A stretch of 64,000 nt of DNA from Scatophagus argus (Eukaryota > Chordata > Actinopteri > Scatophagidae). Under the pieces are notes generated by a model, which was not told the origin of the DNA, made no database searches, and saw only the letters and a list, made by a program, of their open reading frames with translations. Below are positions 13,101 through 25,000 of the stretch, piece after piece. Both the position numbers and the translations under genes were made by a program. How positions within the stretch are numbered: the first letter of the stretch is position 1; each line of letters opens with the position of its first letter. The stretch covers positions 11,001,950-11,065,949 of the forward strand of contig NC_058502.1 in assembly GCF_020382885.2 (NCBI RefSeq). Reading direction: 5' to 3'.

Positions 13101-16100
13101 GTTCTTCACAGCTCGGGTCCGAGGTGCCTGAAGGTGAAGAAGATGTCAAATGAAGAAGAATCAAACAAAATGTTTTTTTCTTTTTTTAAAAGATAGTTGA
13201 TAATCAAGGAGACAGAAAATGTATATTTGGAACCAATATACATTTGCAGTATAAATTAAAATCTTACGGTCAAAGTTTAGACTAACTAGTGATAGAATTA
13301 GTACTACCCTTTGGTGCAATTTTGAGGTACCCGAGTTATTTCCATTTGGTACTCCTTTATTTACTTCCACTCCACTACATTTTGGAGGTAATTATAGTAT
13401 TCGTTTTCCTCCTCTACATTTATTTGATAGATCTGGTAACTAGATATTTTGCAGAGTCGGATCATTAATGCAAAATACAGAAACCGCATTATTATCAAAT
13501 TCATTAATTTTATCGACAAGTGAGCAAAGTAAACAACAGATAGCAGGAAAAATGCTAAATATATGATGAATGAACAATGAAGACCACTCACCTTGTTTTC
13601 CTGACTAATATCAAATGTGATGGCTTTAAACAGCTGTGTGTGACAAAAGAACACAATACTGTAAAGTCAACATTAATGATAAACGCAACATAAAACATGA
13701 AAAACCTTGTGACTGGGGTAACTTTTCTGAAATTACTTTTTACTTTTACTCCACATTTGAGGTGAAGTAGCTGCAGGTCATATGTCAGACCACCATTCAC
13801 TGATCTGACCATTAAATTAAACCTGAATTTTTGAACAACTACCCAAATCACCACATCCAACTATTATAAAACCACTTCATATTATGCACTTCCATTTGCC
13901 TCCGGATTTTTACAATAATACACGAACACATAAAACTAATACGTAGTTGACTAGTTATGACTCCGCTGACCTTGCAGAGGACCTGTGGCAGGAAGTGCTG
14001 TCTTCGAATGGCAAACAGGAAGAGGGCTGAGACGTTGGTGAGCACACAGGACAAGATGAGGGGGTCTTTGGTGTCATAGTTCAGCACGGCCTGCAGCAGC
14101 TCTATGCCCTGATCTATGGGCAACTTCTACACAGTAAGAAGCAGGGAAGAAGAGGGAAGCAAACCTTCACTTCACTTGAACATTTTTCCCCACAGGTGCT
14201 TTTGTCCTGTAACTTGAAATTGCACGCGTTACCTCCTCCTCGAGACTTCTGAAGATCTGTGTGACCATGCACTCCATGAAGACGGTCATTGCATCCCACT
14301 GGACCACTGATGGAGACAGGAGTGAACACAGGCCCTCGGCAGTCTTGGCTGATCAGGTGAGGACAGAGAAGTCAAGTTAATTTGCTGCACATCAAAACTA
14401 ATAACCAACATGCAAATGAAACATAAATTACATGTCATATTCATGCATGCTTCTACATCTGAGTGGGCTGTGATCTTGCTCTATTAAATCTAACCAACTG
14501 GGACTTTGCGAGTTCAAATTAGTCACACAGTACTGCATATTTTATGTTAAATTAACCAAATCCCCAGCATATGTACAGAAAAATCCACAGAACCGAAGCA
14601 CATTTAGAAAGATTCCCCAATGCTCCTCTCTCTGGACGCTGTGATAATGGGAGGGACAACAGTGAAGACAAACACTTACACGTGGTGTCCCCAGTATCAA
14701 TAGGGCTGCTGATTTGATACTGCAACCATTCTGCTGCTATCCGGAAAGCCTCCAGAGGAACAATGCGACACGCACTCCTCAGCACTTCTCCCTGCTGTGC
14801 TCGAAAAGCTGTCAAGCATGAACATTTATTGTGAAAACATTGAGGGATAAAATAAAGAATATTGATCTTAAGTGAAGAAAGGTCAGATCCACGGTATTTA
14901 CAATTAAAGAATGAATTGAAGTCCTCATCGCTGTCAAAGTCGACACGGGAGTACTCGCAACTGGGGTTGTCGTCTCTAGAAGGGAATCCAGTCTGGAATG
15001 AGAGACAAAACCTTCAGGACACCCTGTTTGTCTGTCACGCATCCTAGGAATGGCAGCACTGACATCACCATCTCACTTTGACTAGGTTGGTCATAGACGC
15101 TCTGAGGTATTTGATGGACATCTCCACAACGACTGCTTCCTTCGACAGAGTCTCATGTCTGAACAAAGATCCCCAAGTGGCCAGAGTGGACGACTTTAAA
15201 AACTGCAGGAAAGGAAAAATGCAGTTTAAACAAAGACTTAGAAAGTTTGAGGTGAAGTCCATCCAGAAACTGCCGCTATCTCACCTGACTGGAATGTGTA
15301 GTGAAAGCTAAAAAGGCCTCCATGTATTTGCTGAGATTGGCAGGTACTTCGACCTCTACGTCTGAACCCTGCGGGAAGAACATGACATTAGAACGTCTGA
15401 ACTGCTAAAATATGCTGTTATAATACATGACCTGTGTGTACGCCTGGACCAAAGATAAAAGATCATGTGAACACGGGAATTAATGTGCAGTCACATGAGG
15501 ATGAACTCACCACTAATGAGCAGAGCTGGCCTCCCAGAGCACACAGGACCTGACACAGCCTCTTCAGGAAGATGTAGCGCCGCTCCACCACCTCCACCGT
15601 TCTAAAAGGGCATAGTACACACAGGATTAGAAGACACAGCCAGATGTACTGAATAAACAGTTTTTATGGCTGTTTTACAGCAGGCAGTCACATTACTTAC
15701 TGCGATTCAGAGGATTTCTTACATATTGCCAATCCATCTGCTGACCTGCAGGCAGACAGACATTCAACAATAGTGACACTGGTTGGTTAAAGCCTGTGAA
15801 GAGGGATGGCGGAGAGAAGCAGCTGTACTCACTGGGCTGCAGACAGGATGTAGTGGATGGCCACATCATCAAACAGCAGCATGAATGGTTTCCTATCCTC
15901 CAGCTTGCCCTGTGACAGAATGACACAGATGGTTTTTTATTGTTTATTGAATGTAAATATACACAAGCCATCTGATCTACAGAGTGATAAGATGAAGTTT
16001 CATATTCTAATTAGAAAGCACTCAGTGAACACATACTTTCATAAAGGCTACACAATCTTCTAAATTAGTTTTAGGTTTTTTTTAAGTGCATCCGGGTGAG

Positions 16101-18679
16101 CATTAAACACACATAGTGATGATGTATTTGATCTTCAAAAAATACATAAAATCTGTCCGAGAAAGAAAAATAACTCTAAAATAGCCACATGGTAGCGCTA
16201 TTGCTCCTGATCTGCACCACTTCTTTCCATGACTGATGGGCCTAACTTTGCAACAAGTTAGATGGTAAGATGTTTTTTGTTTTTTGTTTTTTTTACAGAT
16301 ATCATACAGTTGCAACCATGTGATTAAAAAATGAAACTGAAAGAAGAATCTCTTCACATCTATGGAGCAAGCATTATGGCTTAACTATGGCCTTACAACA
16401 CACGTTCTCCCTGCAGCTCACCTTCCGGCTGATAGCGATGAGCAGACACTCAGCTGCCTCCAGCTGCAGCTCTGGTTCACTCAGCAACAAACACAAAATC
16501 TCCAGTAGATGACAGTTTCCAGAGGTAATGTGCACCAGAGACACCCAGTCTATGTAGCCTGCAAGAGTGTTCAGTGTAGCCACAGCCACTCGACAGTGAG
16601 CTCTGGCCTGTGTGCGGGGAAAAAATGGAGGACAAAAAAAACCCAAAATGAGATAAGGGAGGACAAGAGACACATAAGTGTTGGTCATGTAAGAGTAGAG
16701 ATGCAGCCTTGTATTCTCACCTGCAGTTCATGTCCAGGTGACCCTTTCTGGTTTAAAAAAACAAACAAACAAATGAATAAAACAAATATTGCAGTCAAGT
16801 CACTGTTAAATGTTTCCTTTGATAAATATGTATGTAAACATGTATCAACAGACAAGAACCATGACAGCACTGAGGTGTTCATCTTAATGCTACTCATTTC
16901 TTAATAACTGGGGGTAAGAGCCCACTGACCAGTTTACGGTAGTCCTCGACGTTAATGTGCAGGATGGCCATCATGAAACTGAAGATGCTTTCCATGTTTT
17001 GAGTGAGCGTCTGCTGGATGTCTCTGCGTCGCTGCGTTGGCAACGTCTGGAAGGTGATCACATCTTCTGCCAGCCTCAACAGGATCAACATCACCAGCTC
17101 TGTCTGTGCCTCCTATGAGTGAAATTTAATTTGACTTTATTCGCAACATAACAATAGCCAACAAAAAAACAAAAAAAGAATGTAAGAAGAATGTAATTCA
17201 CACTGACAAAAACAAGAGGAAATGTGTTGTTTTGGTTCATACATGCTGAAAGATGACAATATCTACCAGTGGCCAAGCTGAGATGATGACATCACATGTA
17301 AATGTAAATTAAAATGACTAAGCCTGCAAAGGTATTTATTTGCATGTAAGGTATTACATAATGCCATTCTGATTGCACGCTATCTGGAAAAGGGAATGAC
17401 TGATACACAGTACCAGACAGTTTCCTGCATTACATATCTAACTTACCCCTTGGCTAGTGAGGGCCTCCATCTCTTTCAGCATATCTGGCCAATGCTGAGG
17501 CCACTCTCTCTTTATCATTTCCACTATGATTCGTGACAGGACATCTTTGATGTGGCTCTCCTCCTCCAGGATAGGAAGGGTACCCTGATAAGATCCAAAA
17601 CTGGCATCAGAAAAGTGTCTATGGCTGTGACAGTAAAACAGACCTTAAGATTCATTTGAACCATCATCGTGATGTTAACAGTCAATTGACGTCACACTTA
17701 CATTTGATAACAGCTGCATGGCACACTCCTTCAAACGGACTTTCTCTTGCTGTTGCATGTTGTTCCAGCGGAATCTGCGAGGAACACAAGTGTTCTTTTA
17801 AATATGCCATCTTTATCGTGTAATCATGTGTGGTACTTGATTTATGATCGTTAATGTCACACTCACTTGACGACATGCTCCAGGATTTGCAAGCCAAAGT
17901 GTCTCACTACAGCCTGCTGGGCTTTGTCGGCTAATTGTAAGCCACATGGCACACAGAGGGAGCTGGTCTCTTTAAACTCTTCACAAAACTGTCGTGAGAA
18001 ATACAATTTGTTACATTGCAAGCGACAGATGAACTGAAACCGAGGTTTAAAACAACACTTAAATGAACTTCATATTACCGTATCTTTGCAATGTGCCGGA
18101 TTCGGGAGTCTACAGTAACAGCTGCCTCAGAAGCTTTATAGTAAATACTTAAAACAACATAAAGCTAACCTCCCAACGAGCCATTCAACATAAGGCCAAT
18201 GCTGTCATTAACAACATAAAGGTAACTGGACTCATTAATTCGAGCTCTGCCTTTCATAAACCTCCACTATCAGAATTAAGCCAGATGTTACCATTACTAT
18301 GAATGAATGAACGTTAGACGATAGTGGATGTGGTGGAGAGGTGATAATCATGGCATCCCCGAGAATTCGCATAGCATTTGACCATCATCATTGTAAATTC
18401 AGCCAGCACTTACTGACACAAGCCAACCCTATAAGCAATACTGTTACTGCTAGAATTACTGATAATAGCTGACTTTTTATTCGGCAACGCGAGTACTTGA
18501 TTTTACTTTCACAACAGCTCTAACAAACGACAAGCTCGGCTAGCTAGCAGCTAGCTAGCAATCCATAACGATGCTACCTTTAGGGCCTCCAGTCGGTAAA
18601 TTTGGCTTGTTTCTGCATCCATCATGACATTCACAGCTTTGATAAGCTGATCACACATGGCAGCCACCTGGTCGGCCAT
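7104..18679 (-). CDS. xpo5: Exportin-5, nuclear export receptor for pre-miRNA
   Basis: RanGTP-dependent karyopherin that exports pre-miRNA and other double-stranded RNA. Coding exons: 18679-18578, 17988-17867, 17774-17702, 17584-17447, 17112-16930, 16747-16721, 16607-16422, 15909-15833, 15745-15701, 15601-15511, 15368-15285, 15202-15077, 14992-14902, 14808-14680, 14348-14233, 14126-13971, 13633-13592, 13127-13038, 12886-12687, 12588-12486, 12212-12031, 11740-11640, 11544-11448, 11337-11201, 11020-10923, 10809-10763, 10295-10189, 9136-9077, 8992-8895, 8806-8699, 8274-8137, 7681-7517, 7250-7104. All join in frame to 1221 aa (human about 1204). Landmarks: MADQVAAMCDQLIKAV at the start, an importin-beta-like N-terminus, an Xpo1-type block with NTLAGYIDWV (about 230), and FRKEVHIRNLPSLFKK near the C-terminus. 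HEAT-type helices should fill the rest. The intron after codon 900 is AT-AC. An in-frame upstream ATG at 18748 was not used because other exportin-5 proteins start near MADQ. Divergent to tp53bp2. Confidence 0.97.
8437..8491. repeat. Near-perfect hairpin in an xpo5 intron
   Basis: AGCTAATGCATCTACA (8447-8462) and its exact reverse complement (8468-8483) flank a 5-base loop TAAGG. Allowing a 2-base bulge, the pairing continues outward for about seven more pairs (8437-8444 with 8484-8491). It lies between coding exons 8699-8806 and 8137-8274. It could be a palindromic transposon remnant or a small structured RNA. The loop is short and the stem shorter than a typical pre-miRNA. Confidence 0.75.
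11021..11200 (-). other. xpo5: U12-type AT-AC intron of xpo5
   Basis: Read on the minus strand, the intron starts ATATCCTCTTTT (from 11200 down), one mismatch from the U12 donor ATATCCTTT. It ends in AC (11022-11021). TTCCTTAAC, the exact U12 branch-site consensus, sits at 11038-11030, nine bases before the end. No usable GT donor or AG acceptor keeps the frame here. This join gives RPMI-R-LFLRQLVL, which aligns with exportin-5 of other vertebrates. Confidence 0.9.
13300..13520. repeat. Degenerate dispersed repeat in an xpo5 intron
   Basis: Words such as CAATTTTGAGGTACCCGAGT, ACTTCCACTCCACTACATTT and GGAGGTAATTATAGTATTC resemble the reverse strand of the same teleost repeat family seen at 3.7-4.2 kb. 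Further weak pieces (ACTTTTTACTTTTACTCCAC) lie near 13.73 kb, on the other side of the small exon 13592-13633. Non-coding. Confidence 0.5.
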
Positions 18680-18900
18680 GACTTCAGGTAGCGTCTGGCA
18701 CACTGTTAAGGCGAAAGCGAAGGGCTCCCTTATGCAAAACACCTGCACAAGACTGAGCTGCGCACGCTAAGGGTGGCACCAACGTGCACAAAAAGTGCTG
18801 TTTCGGTGTTTGAACCTTTGGCTTGCCGTTGAAATGGAGTTCTGGGAGTTGTAGTCGAAGCGCCATTTTATTTTATTTTTTAACGATCGTCTATGTACGG
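18680..18900 (-). promoter_or_regulatory. xpo5 promoter with ZNF143/STAF-like and YY1-like motifs
   Basis: Read on the minus strand, ACTACAACTCCCAGAA (18855-18840) matches the ZNF143/STAF site consensus, which is common in TATA-less housekeeping promoters. AAAATGGCGCTTC (18869-18857) resembles the YY1 core AANATGGCG. Both lie 160-190 bases upstream of the ATG. I see no TATA box. The transcription start is not determined. Confidence 0.6.
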
Positions 18901-19849
18901 AAAGAGGAACCACTTCTGAGTTAAAGCTGAGAACCTATGAAATATGAATAAATGAATAAAATGTTATTCCAAAATTTTCTTTTAGAGATGTTTTTAATTT
19001 CAAAATACCTTTTGTTATTAGTAAACCTGCACACACAACCCAAAAGCAGCTAAATGGAATTCATCAATGGATGAATTCAATGGAATGCCATCAGTCATAA
19101 TTTAAATAGAGATATGGGGAATTAAAGGATTTCATATTTTCAAACTGTTTTAAAATTGACAAAAAAAGACCACTGAAGCATAAAATATTTCAGGATAAAA
19201 AGGAACAATTACAGCAACTAACAACCAATAAAATGACAACAATATTATTAATAATAATAATATAATTTTATATGATACTGTCCTCCACTGATATTGATAG
19301 TATGATATTAGTTTTAACTAAACTTTCCTGATTCTGTTAAAACTAATCACATTGCTATGTAGCTTGAGAAGCATCGTGCAGTTCAGGTACATGTGGGTGT
19401 TGTACATGTACTGCTACTGTCTTTAAATTTGTATCTGGATGCTATAAAACTCCTTCAAAAGTAAAGAAGGTCAAACAACAGAGGTATCTAAGTTAATTAT
19501 TTGACAAGTGATAAATGAGTCCCTCCCGTGACATGTCAAGGTGTTATCTGATACAACTGCTTGCCCTAACTCCACCCACTCCAACTTTATCCAACTTGTT
19601 AAAAATGAGCAGAGTGAGACCTCTTCCTCTTCTCCGAGTCAACTTAGGTTTCCACGTACTTTTAATGTAAGTTTCATTCGCTGCTAAGAATCGTGTAGTC
19701 CGACTGAATGATGTCGACCTTAAGTTGGCTCTTGTGGAATTACCTTTGATTTTGTACAAGTGAGTGAAAAGGGTACAGTTTCATATTCCCAGCGGACAAG
19801 TCTAGTGAGTGGGGGTGTTTTCTGTTCCTAAACGAGGCGGAGCTTGAAT
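18901..19849. other. Intergenic spacer between divergent xpo5 and tp53bp2
   Basis: AT-rich with no coding exon recognised. It includes a short perfect palindrome GAATTCATC-AATG-GATGAATTC (about 19058-19079). The part near 19.85 kb becomes more GC/CpG-rich and grades into the tp53bp2 promoter. Confidence 0.5.
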
Positions 19850-19960
19850 TCCAAAGAGGACTGAGTTTCCTCCCGATACGTCACTCTGGGATAGGCTGCG
19901 AGCTATCGAGCAACGCTGTCAGTCAACGGGATTTCTCGCTGGTTATCTACGCGTCTTAGG
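19850..19960 (+). other. tp53bp2: Promoter and non-coding first exon of tp53bp2 (5' end approximate)
   Basis: A CpG-containing stretch with a CRE-like TACGTCA at 19877-19883 ends at a strong donor TTAGG|GTGAGC (after 19960). The matching acceptor is TTTTTAATGCAG|AACGGG, so the second exon runs 20256-20412 and carries the start codon. The transcription start is inferred only. Confidence 0.5.
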
Positions 19961-20365
19961 GTGAGCAAAAAAAACTTAGAAAATGTAAAATAATTCCCAC
20001 ATAGATTTATAATTTGATGTATCTGTTGCTTACTCGCAAAACGTTATATTTTTTTTAGTAGTGTCTCGAGCTCGTAACGAGCCGTTTGAAAGTTCTAACC
20101 GATGCTCACACAACTACAACGGAAACTTTTGTCGTGAAGGCCTTGTTATTTGTTGCAACAGGTCCGCGACGCAGTTAACACTGGCGTGTTTTTATTTGCA
20201 TTTGGAAATGTTGGTTGACTTTCTGAAATAAGGACGTGCTGTGTTTTTAATGCAGAACGGGACCCCCGAGCAGGAGAAAGTAGCCTTGCCCATCGCGGGT
20301 TTAGGCTCTAGGATTAAAGTGATCGCCAGTCCCACAGCTTTCGTCGAAACTGCCAGTGGGGATTC

Positions 20366-20407
20366 ATGCTGTGTTGGTTAGCTAAATGCGGTACGAAGCT
20401 AAGATGA
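20366..20407 (+). promoter_or_regulatory. uORF overlapping the tp53bp2 start
   Basis: An ATG at 20366 opens a 13-codon frame that stops at TGA 20405-20407. The stop overlaps the ATGATG at 20404-20409 in another frame. The in-frame extended start at 20386 lies inside this uORF. Such an ATGA arrangement could lower initiation at the main start or allow reinitiation. This is inferred from sequence only. Confidence 0.6.
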
Positions 20408-20959
20408 TGCCGGTGAGTTAATGTTTTATTCCCTTAGCTACAAGTTTCAACATTCTCCTACAGCGTAATGTTTCTGTTTTCGACATTTATATTACCGTAC
20501 TAATCCATGCAATGTTGCCACCTTGAATTATTTGGATATTTAAATTGACGTGGCAAGTTGATGGGGTTTGGTGCTTTATGTCTGTATTACGGCAGCAAAG
20601 GCTTCTGTTGTCAAGTTTATGAATTGTGACAGCTGTTTGCGTGTGATGGGAGCATGTGGTTATAAGTTACATAATTTATTTGTTTTCAGGTGTATTGTTC
20701 CGCACACATACGTTTTCCCTAAGTGTAAGTCCCCTGCGTCAAAATGCCGCGTTATATTTGTATCCAGTTTTGGGGCAGTTGACATTTACCTGACATCAAC
20801 TTAGCTGTAGATGCATTTATTCGTTCATGCAGCTGTAGGCTTTGTTAGTATATACACATCCATCATGCCCAGAACACAAAACAAACAGGAGGCCCTTGCC
20901 AAGTCTGACTGGCATTACGCTAAACTCAGCTCTGGACTTTTGCCATGTCATCATCGTCG

Positions 20960-20998
<39 letters not shown>

Positions 20999-22060
20999 GA
21001 GGTCCATAGCTTTTGCTGCAGGACAAGGCTCTATTGCTCAGCCCTTTTTGTTGTGTGTAGAGAGGTCAGTGGGACCAGTGGTCCACATGCTTGTGGAGAA
21101 ATAACCGTCCCAGCAAACTGAAATAGTGGCAAATCTTTTATTAATGCACTTTTACTTCTCTTGTGACTTTGCCTGCTTGTCAGTAAAGGAGCAAAGTTCA
21201 AAGAAGGGATGGATTGGTAACTAGTAAGCATTTAACACTGCTGAAATTCTTATGTCTGGAGAATGTCATGGAAAATAAGACTACGGCTTTTTTTTAGAGT
21301 ACTTTGTTAATTCTTTTCTCAATTAATCGTTCAATAAAATGTCATTAAAAAGTGATTGGTGTCCTTCTCAATTCCCCTGCGTCCGCCATCAATGCGTTTG
21401 TTCATTTCGTCACATCAACATTAAGATATGAATTTCACGATGACATAAACAGAAAGAAGTAGCAAATCATCACATTTTAGTGGTTGGAACTGGAGAATGT
21501 TTGGCATTTTGTCTTGGTAATTGACTTAAATGGTAAATCTGTTAATGAAATAATCACTTAATAAATTAATACTTTTGACACTAGAGCCATTTCAGCAATA
21601 GTTGCCTGGATGTTAAGTTTAAACAGGAAAGGACAGTCACTACTGGAACGTTAAAACTTTCAGGTTTTTTTGTTGCCTCAATGTGTCCCTGAACTGTTGT
21701 GTCTTTGTTAAAACAATATATTAAGTCACATGTGGAATAGCTCACAGTTAGTGTTTGTTCGCATGTAAAAGCCAGTGTAATCCTCTGTGGAAATATACAC
21801 AGATTCTGCTAATGTTACCCTTTGTTCAGACCTAATGCTTCCAGTAAAACAGCTTGATTGGTGAATTAATCATCTTATCCGTGGAGACAGCCGTATTTGG
21901 ATGACTCTTGTCTGGTGCATGACCTCAGTCTGCTACTGGCACGTAGTCATTTGTTGAAGAACAGACCAGCACGAGAACGGACCTTGCTGATATCAAAATT
22001 GTCACCCTTACATGTTTACGTATAAGGTCTGTCTCTTTCTTTCTTGACCACATGAGACCT

Positions 22061-22091
<31 letters not shown>

Positions 22092-25000
22092 TTATGTGTG
22101 TGTGTGTGTGTGTGCGCTTGACTGAGATACAGCTTCTGACGTTCAGCTGATAAACACAAATTGCCTCTGTATAGCCATGTCTGATGCGAGGTATTGTCTC
22201 TTGAAAATACACCCATCGCCCATGACCCTGCTTGTACAGGACAGGGGCTCAGGGGTGGTGAGAATGTAATGTCGTAATTGTTGGCAGGAATAGTAAATAG
22301 GGGGTCACTGTTTCCTGAACACAATGAGCTGTAGACTCTTTAACAGCGTGTTGTGGAGAGCACATTGTGTGTATGTGTGTGTGCCTGTGGTGCTGCAGCA
22401 CCATGATAAGGGATGCTCGCTCTTTATTGAATAACAACAGCACGGTATAACTCATTAACCCCTTATGTACTGTTATCTGTACTTAAACTAGTCTTTGTTT
22501 TGCAGACACTTATTAATGACATATTAAGGTTTGCATTCTCTGCTGGTGTATTAGTTCATATTTTATTTAAGTGTACTTTTTTGTCAAGAAAAATTATGTT
22601 TAATAATCTACTCAGGCCGCATGAACAGAACAGAAACCAAATGTGAGTCAAAATATGTCAACATCAGTGAGGGACAAGTTTCCTCTTCATTTTGGATTTC
22701 AAATGTTACAGGTGCGATTCTCATATCTTTTCCTCATTCTTCTCCCATGACACAATTTGCTTGCTGTGTGGAATTTCAAGTAGATTTTTTTGTACCCGGC
22801 CTACGCTATTAAGTTTTGTTTACCTTGACGACAAATATTTGTACCATGTCTCAGAGAGACCGCAACAAATCTCACTGTTCCTACACTTTGTGGTTGTGTT
22901 ATGTTGGTGGGAAAATGAGTCTTGATTTTGCTGTTTGTGTCAACAGAAACCTGAGTAGGCTTTCTCTGCAGCTACCACAGCCTTTGTGTTTTCAGTTCGA
23001 TGGGGAGTATGTGGTTGTTGCGTAAGCAAGACAGTCACATCAGTAACAGCCAAGGACATTCAAGGGTAATGTTTTGACTTTTATGTGAGTTATGGGGATG
23101 TCTGTATTAGCTGAAAAGAGTTGTATAAGAAATAAACTAGGTTTGTAATAATAAGTTTGTTATCTATGTTTTGTCTTCATAACACTGGGTAAAGTACTTT
23201 GTACAAGGCCCATTTAACAACCACTTATTTGCTGAGGTAATTGATGATTTTTAAAGCAGCAGAATAATTGTCTTGAGTTTTATTATTACTATTATAACAG
23301 TTATACTGTGCAGCACGCTGATGGCACATTACCACCATCACGTTAGTCCAGTTTCTTTGAGGAGAGTTACAGACCTCAGGATTGTGACAGTATTGTCTAA
23401 GGTTGAAACACTCATTTAACCATGGGCAACCGGGACGCCATGGTTCAGAAGTGTATCCAGGGTGGTCTGGGACTCAGCTTTCTAGTAAACTTGTGGTCCT
23501 GTGATGATGTTGATGTGGTTTGGTGCTTTATGTCTGTATTATGGCAGCAAAGGCTTCTGCTGTTGAACTTATTAATTGTGACAGCTGTTTGTGCGTGATG
23601 GGAGCATGTGGTTATAAGTTATGTCATTTGAAAAAGATGCATGCATTCCCTTCTGCTTCATTTTGGCTTCCAGTTCTGTTATCTCCCAGATAAGCACAAA
23701 GTAGGAACTGTCTCATCATATAGACCAGGAACGGAAGAGTATTGCGAAAGTGCAGATAATAAAGTGATAGGCTAAGTACTGCAGTGCAGACAGAGAGAAG
23801 AGGTCGTCCTGATCGAAGAGTCACAGCTTGCTGCAGCTTCACTGTGTTGTAAAAGCTGCTTGTTTTTTTGTTTTTTTTCTTTTAAAGGTTGCAGTTGAAT
23901 GAGGCTACTATGTGTTCTGATTGCCTCTGCGTCTGCCTGCTTGTTACCCCTGACCTTTTCTCCCTCAACCCCTCATCCCCCTAATGCGGCACAAAGACAG
24001 TGAGTGAAAGAGAGGCGAAGAGGAATAATGCATAAAGCCATTAGGGAGTTTTCTGCAGCCTTGCCTTTTTGAAGGACTGCTATATTGGAACTGTGTCAAC
24101 TCTTGAAACCGTGGCAGGGAGAACCGAGACGCACACAGAGGAAGATGATGCTGCAGTGTCTTACAAACTTGCTGTAATCAGATTCAGAGGTGAGGTCCTA
24201 AACAAGGCCTAGTTCATTCGCCTACCACAGCAACATCTGTAATTTAAAGTGTGTGCGGAGAGATGGCCCGGCAGCCCTAAGGTGAGACCCCTGAGGCGTG
24301 GTCAAACGTATGGCTGCTGTTGTCTTCTGCTGCCATTGCCCTGCCTCACACTGTCCACTTTCCCAGTTGTTCTGTTTCTCCCTTGGGCCTTAAGTCAAAT
24401 GTTAAAGTAGTCCGTACCAATGTATTATATCAAGCCTTATTTGATGTGACTACATCCATGCCTCTCCATTGCAGCCATATAGTCACAGCTTTCTTTGCTC
24501 CTTAAAGTATAAAGTCTTGAATTATATACTTATATTAAGTTAAATGATGTTTTTTACACAGTATTCAGTGTATTTGAGTGTGACCTTCACTTAGTTTCAC
24601 CTACTGGAAAAATAAACATTGTTCATTATTTTTTTTACGGTTTTTATATTTGCTCTGAATTAATAGAAAGAGGTCGTAATCAGGTCTACCTGATTAGCCC
24701 ATGGTGACATTATGATATGCATCGGTTTTGCAGCTTCTGTTTGAGATTAAACAGACTCTTGCAACTGAGTTATAATTTCAAGTTATTCCTTTAGTAAAAA
24801 AGTCAAACATTTTGTGACTTCTGACAGTTTCTGTTATTTTGTGCTATATTAAAATGACAGGTTTTGGGTATATTGACTCTTGACTATTGAAAATTCAGTT
24901 TTCGTCTCCTATGATTTGACATATGAATTTACTTTTTGTGAACAATAAATCAGTTACTGACGCAGATAATTTTAGGAGTTTAAACCACAGCAACAACAAA

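Noticed and set aside
18680..18748. Upstream in-frame ATG that would extend exportin-5 by 23 residues
   Set aside because: Exportin-5 in other vertebrates starts at about the MADQ position; the extension looks like promoter or 5' UTR sequence.
20811..21104. 97-codon frame with a poly-His run (and a poly-Met frame on the other strand)
   Set aside because: Produced by the (CAT)n microsatellite in tp53bp2 intron 1; no splice or family support.
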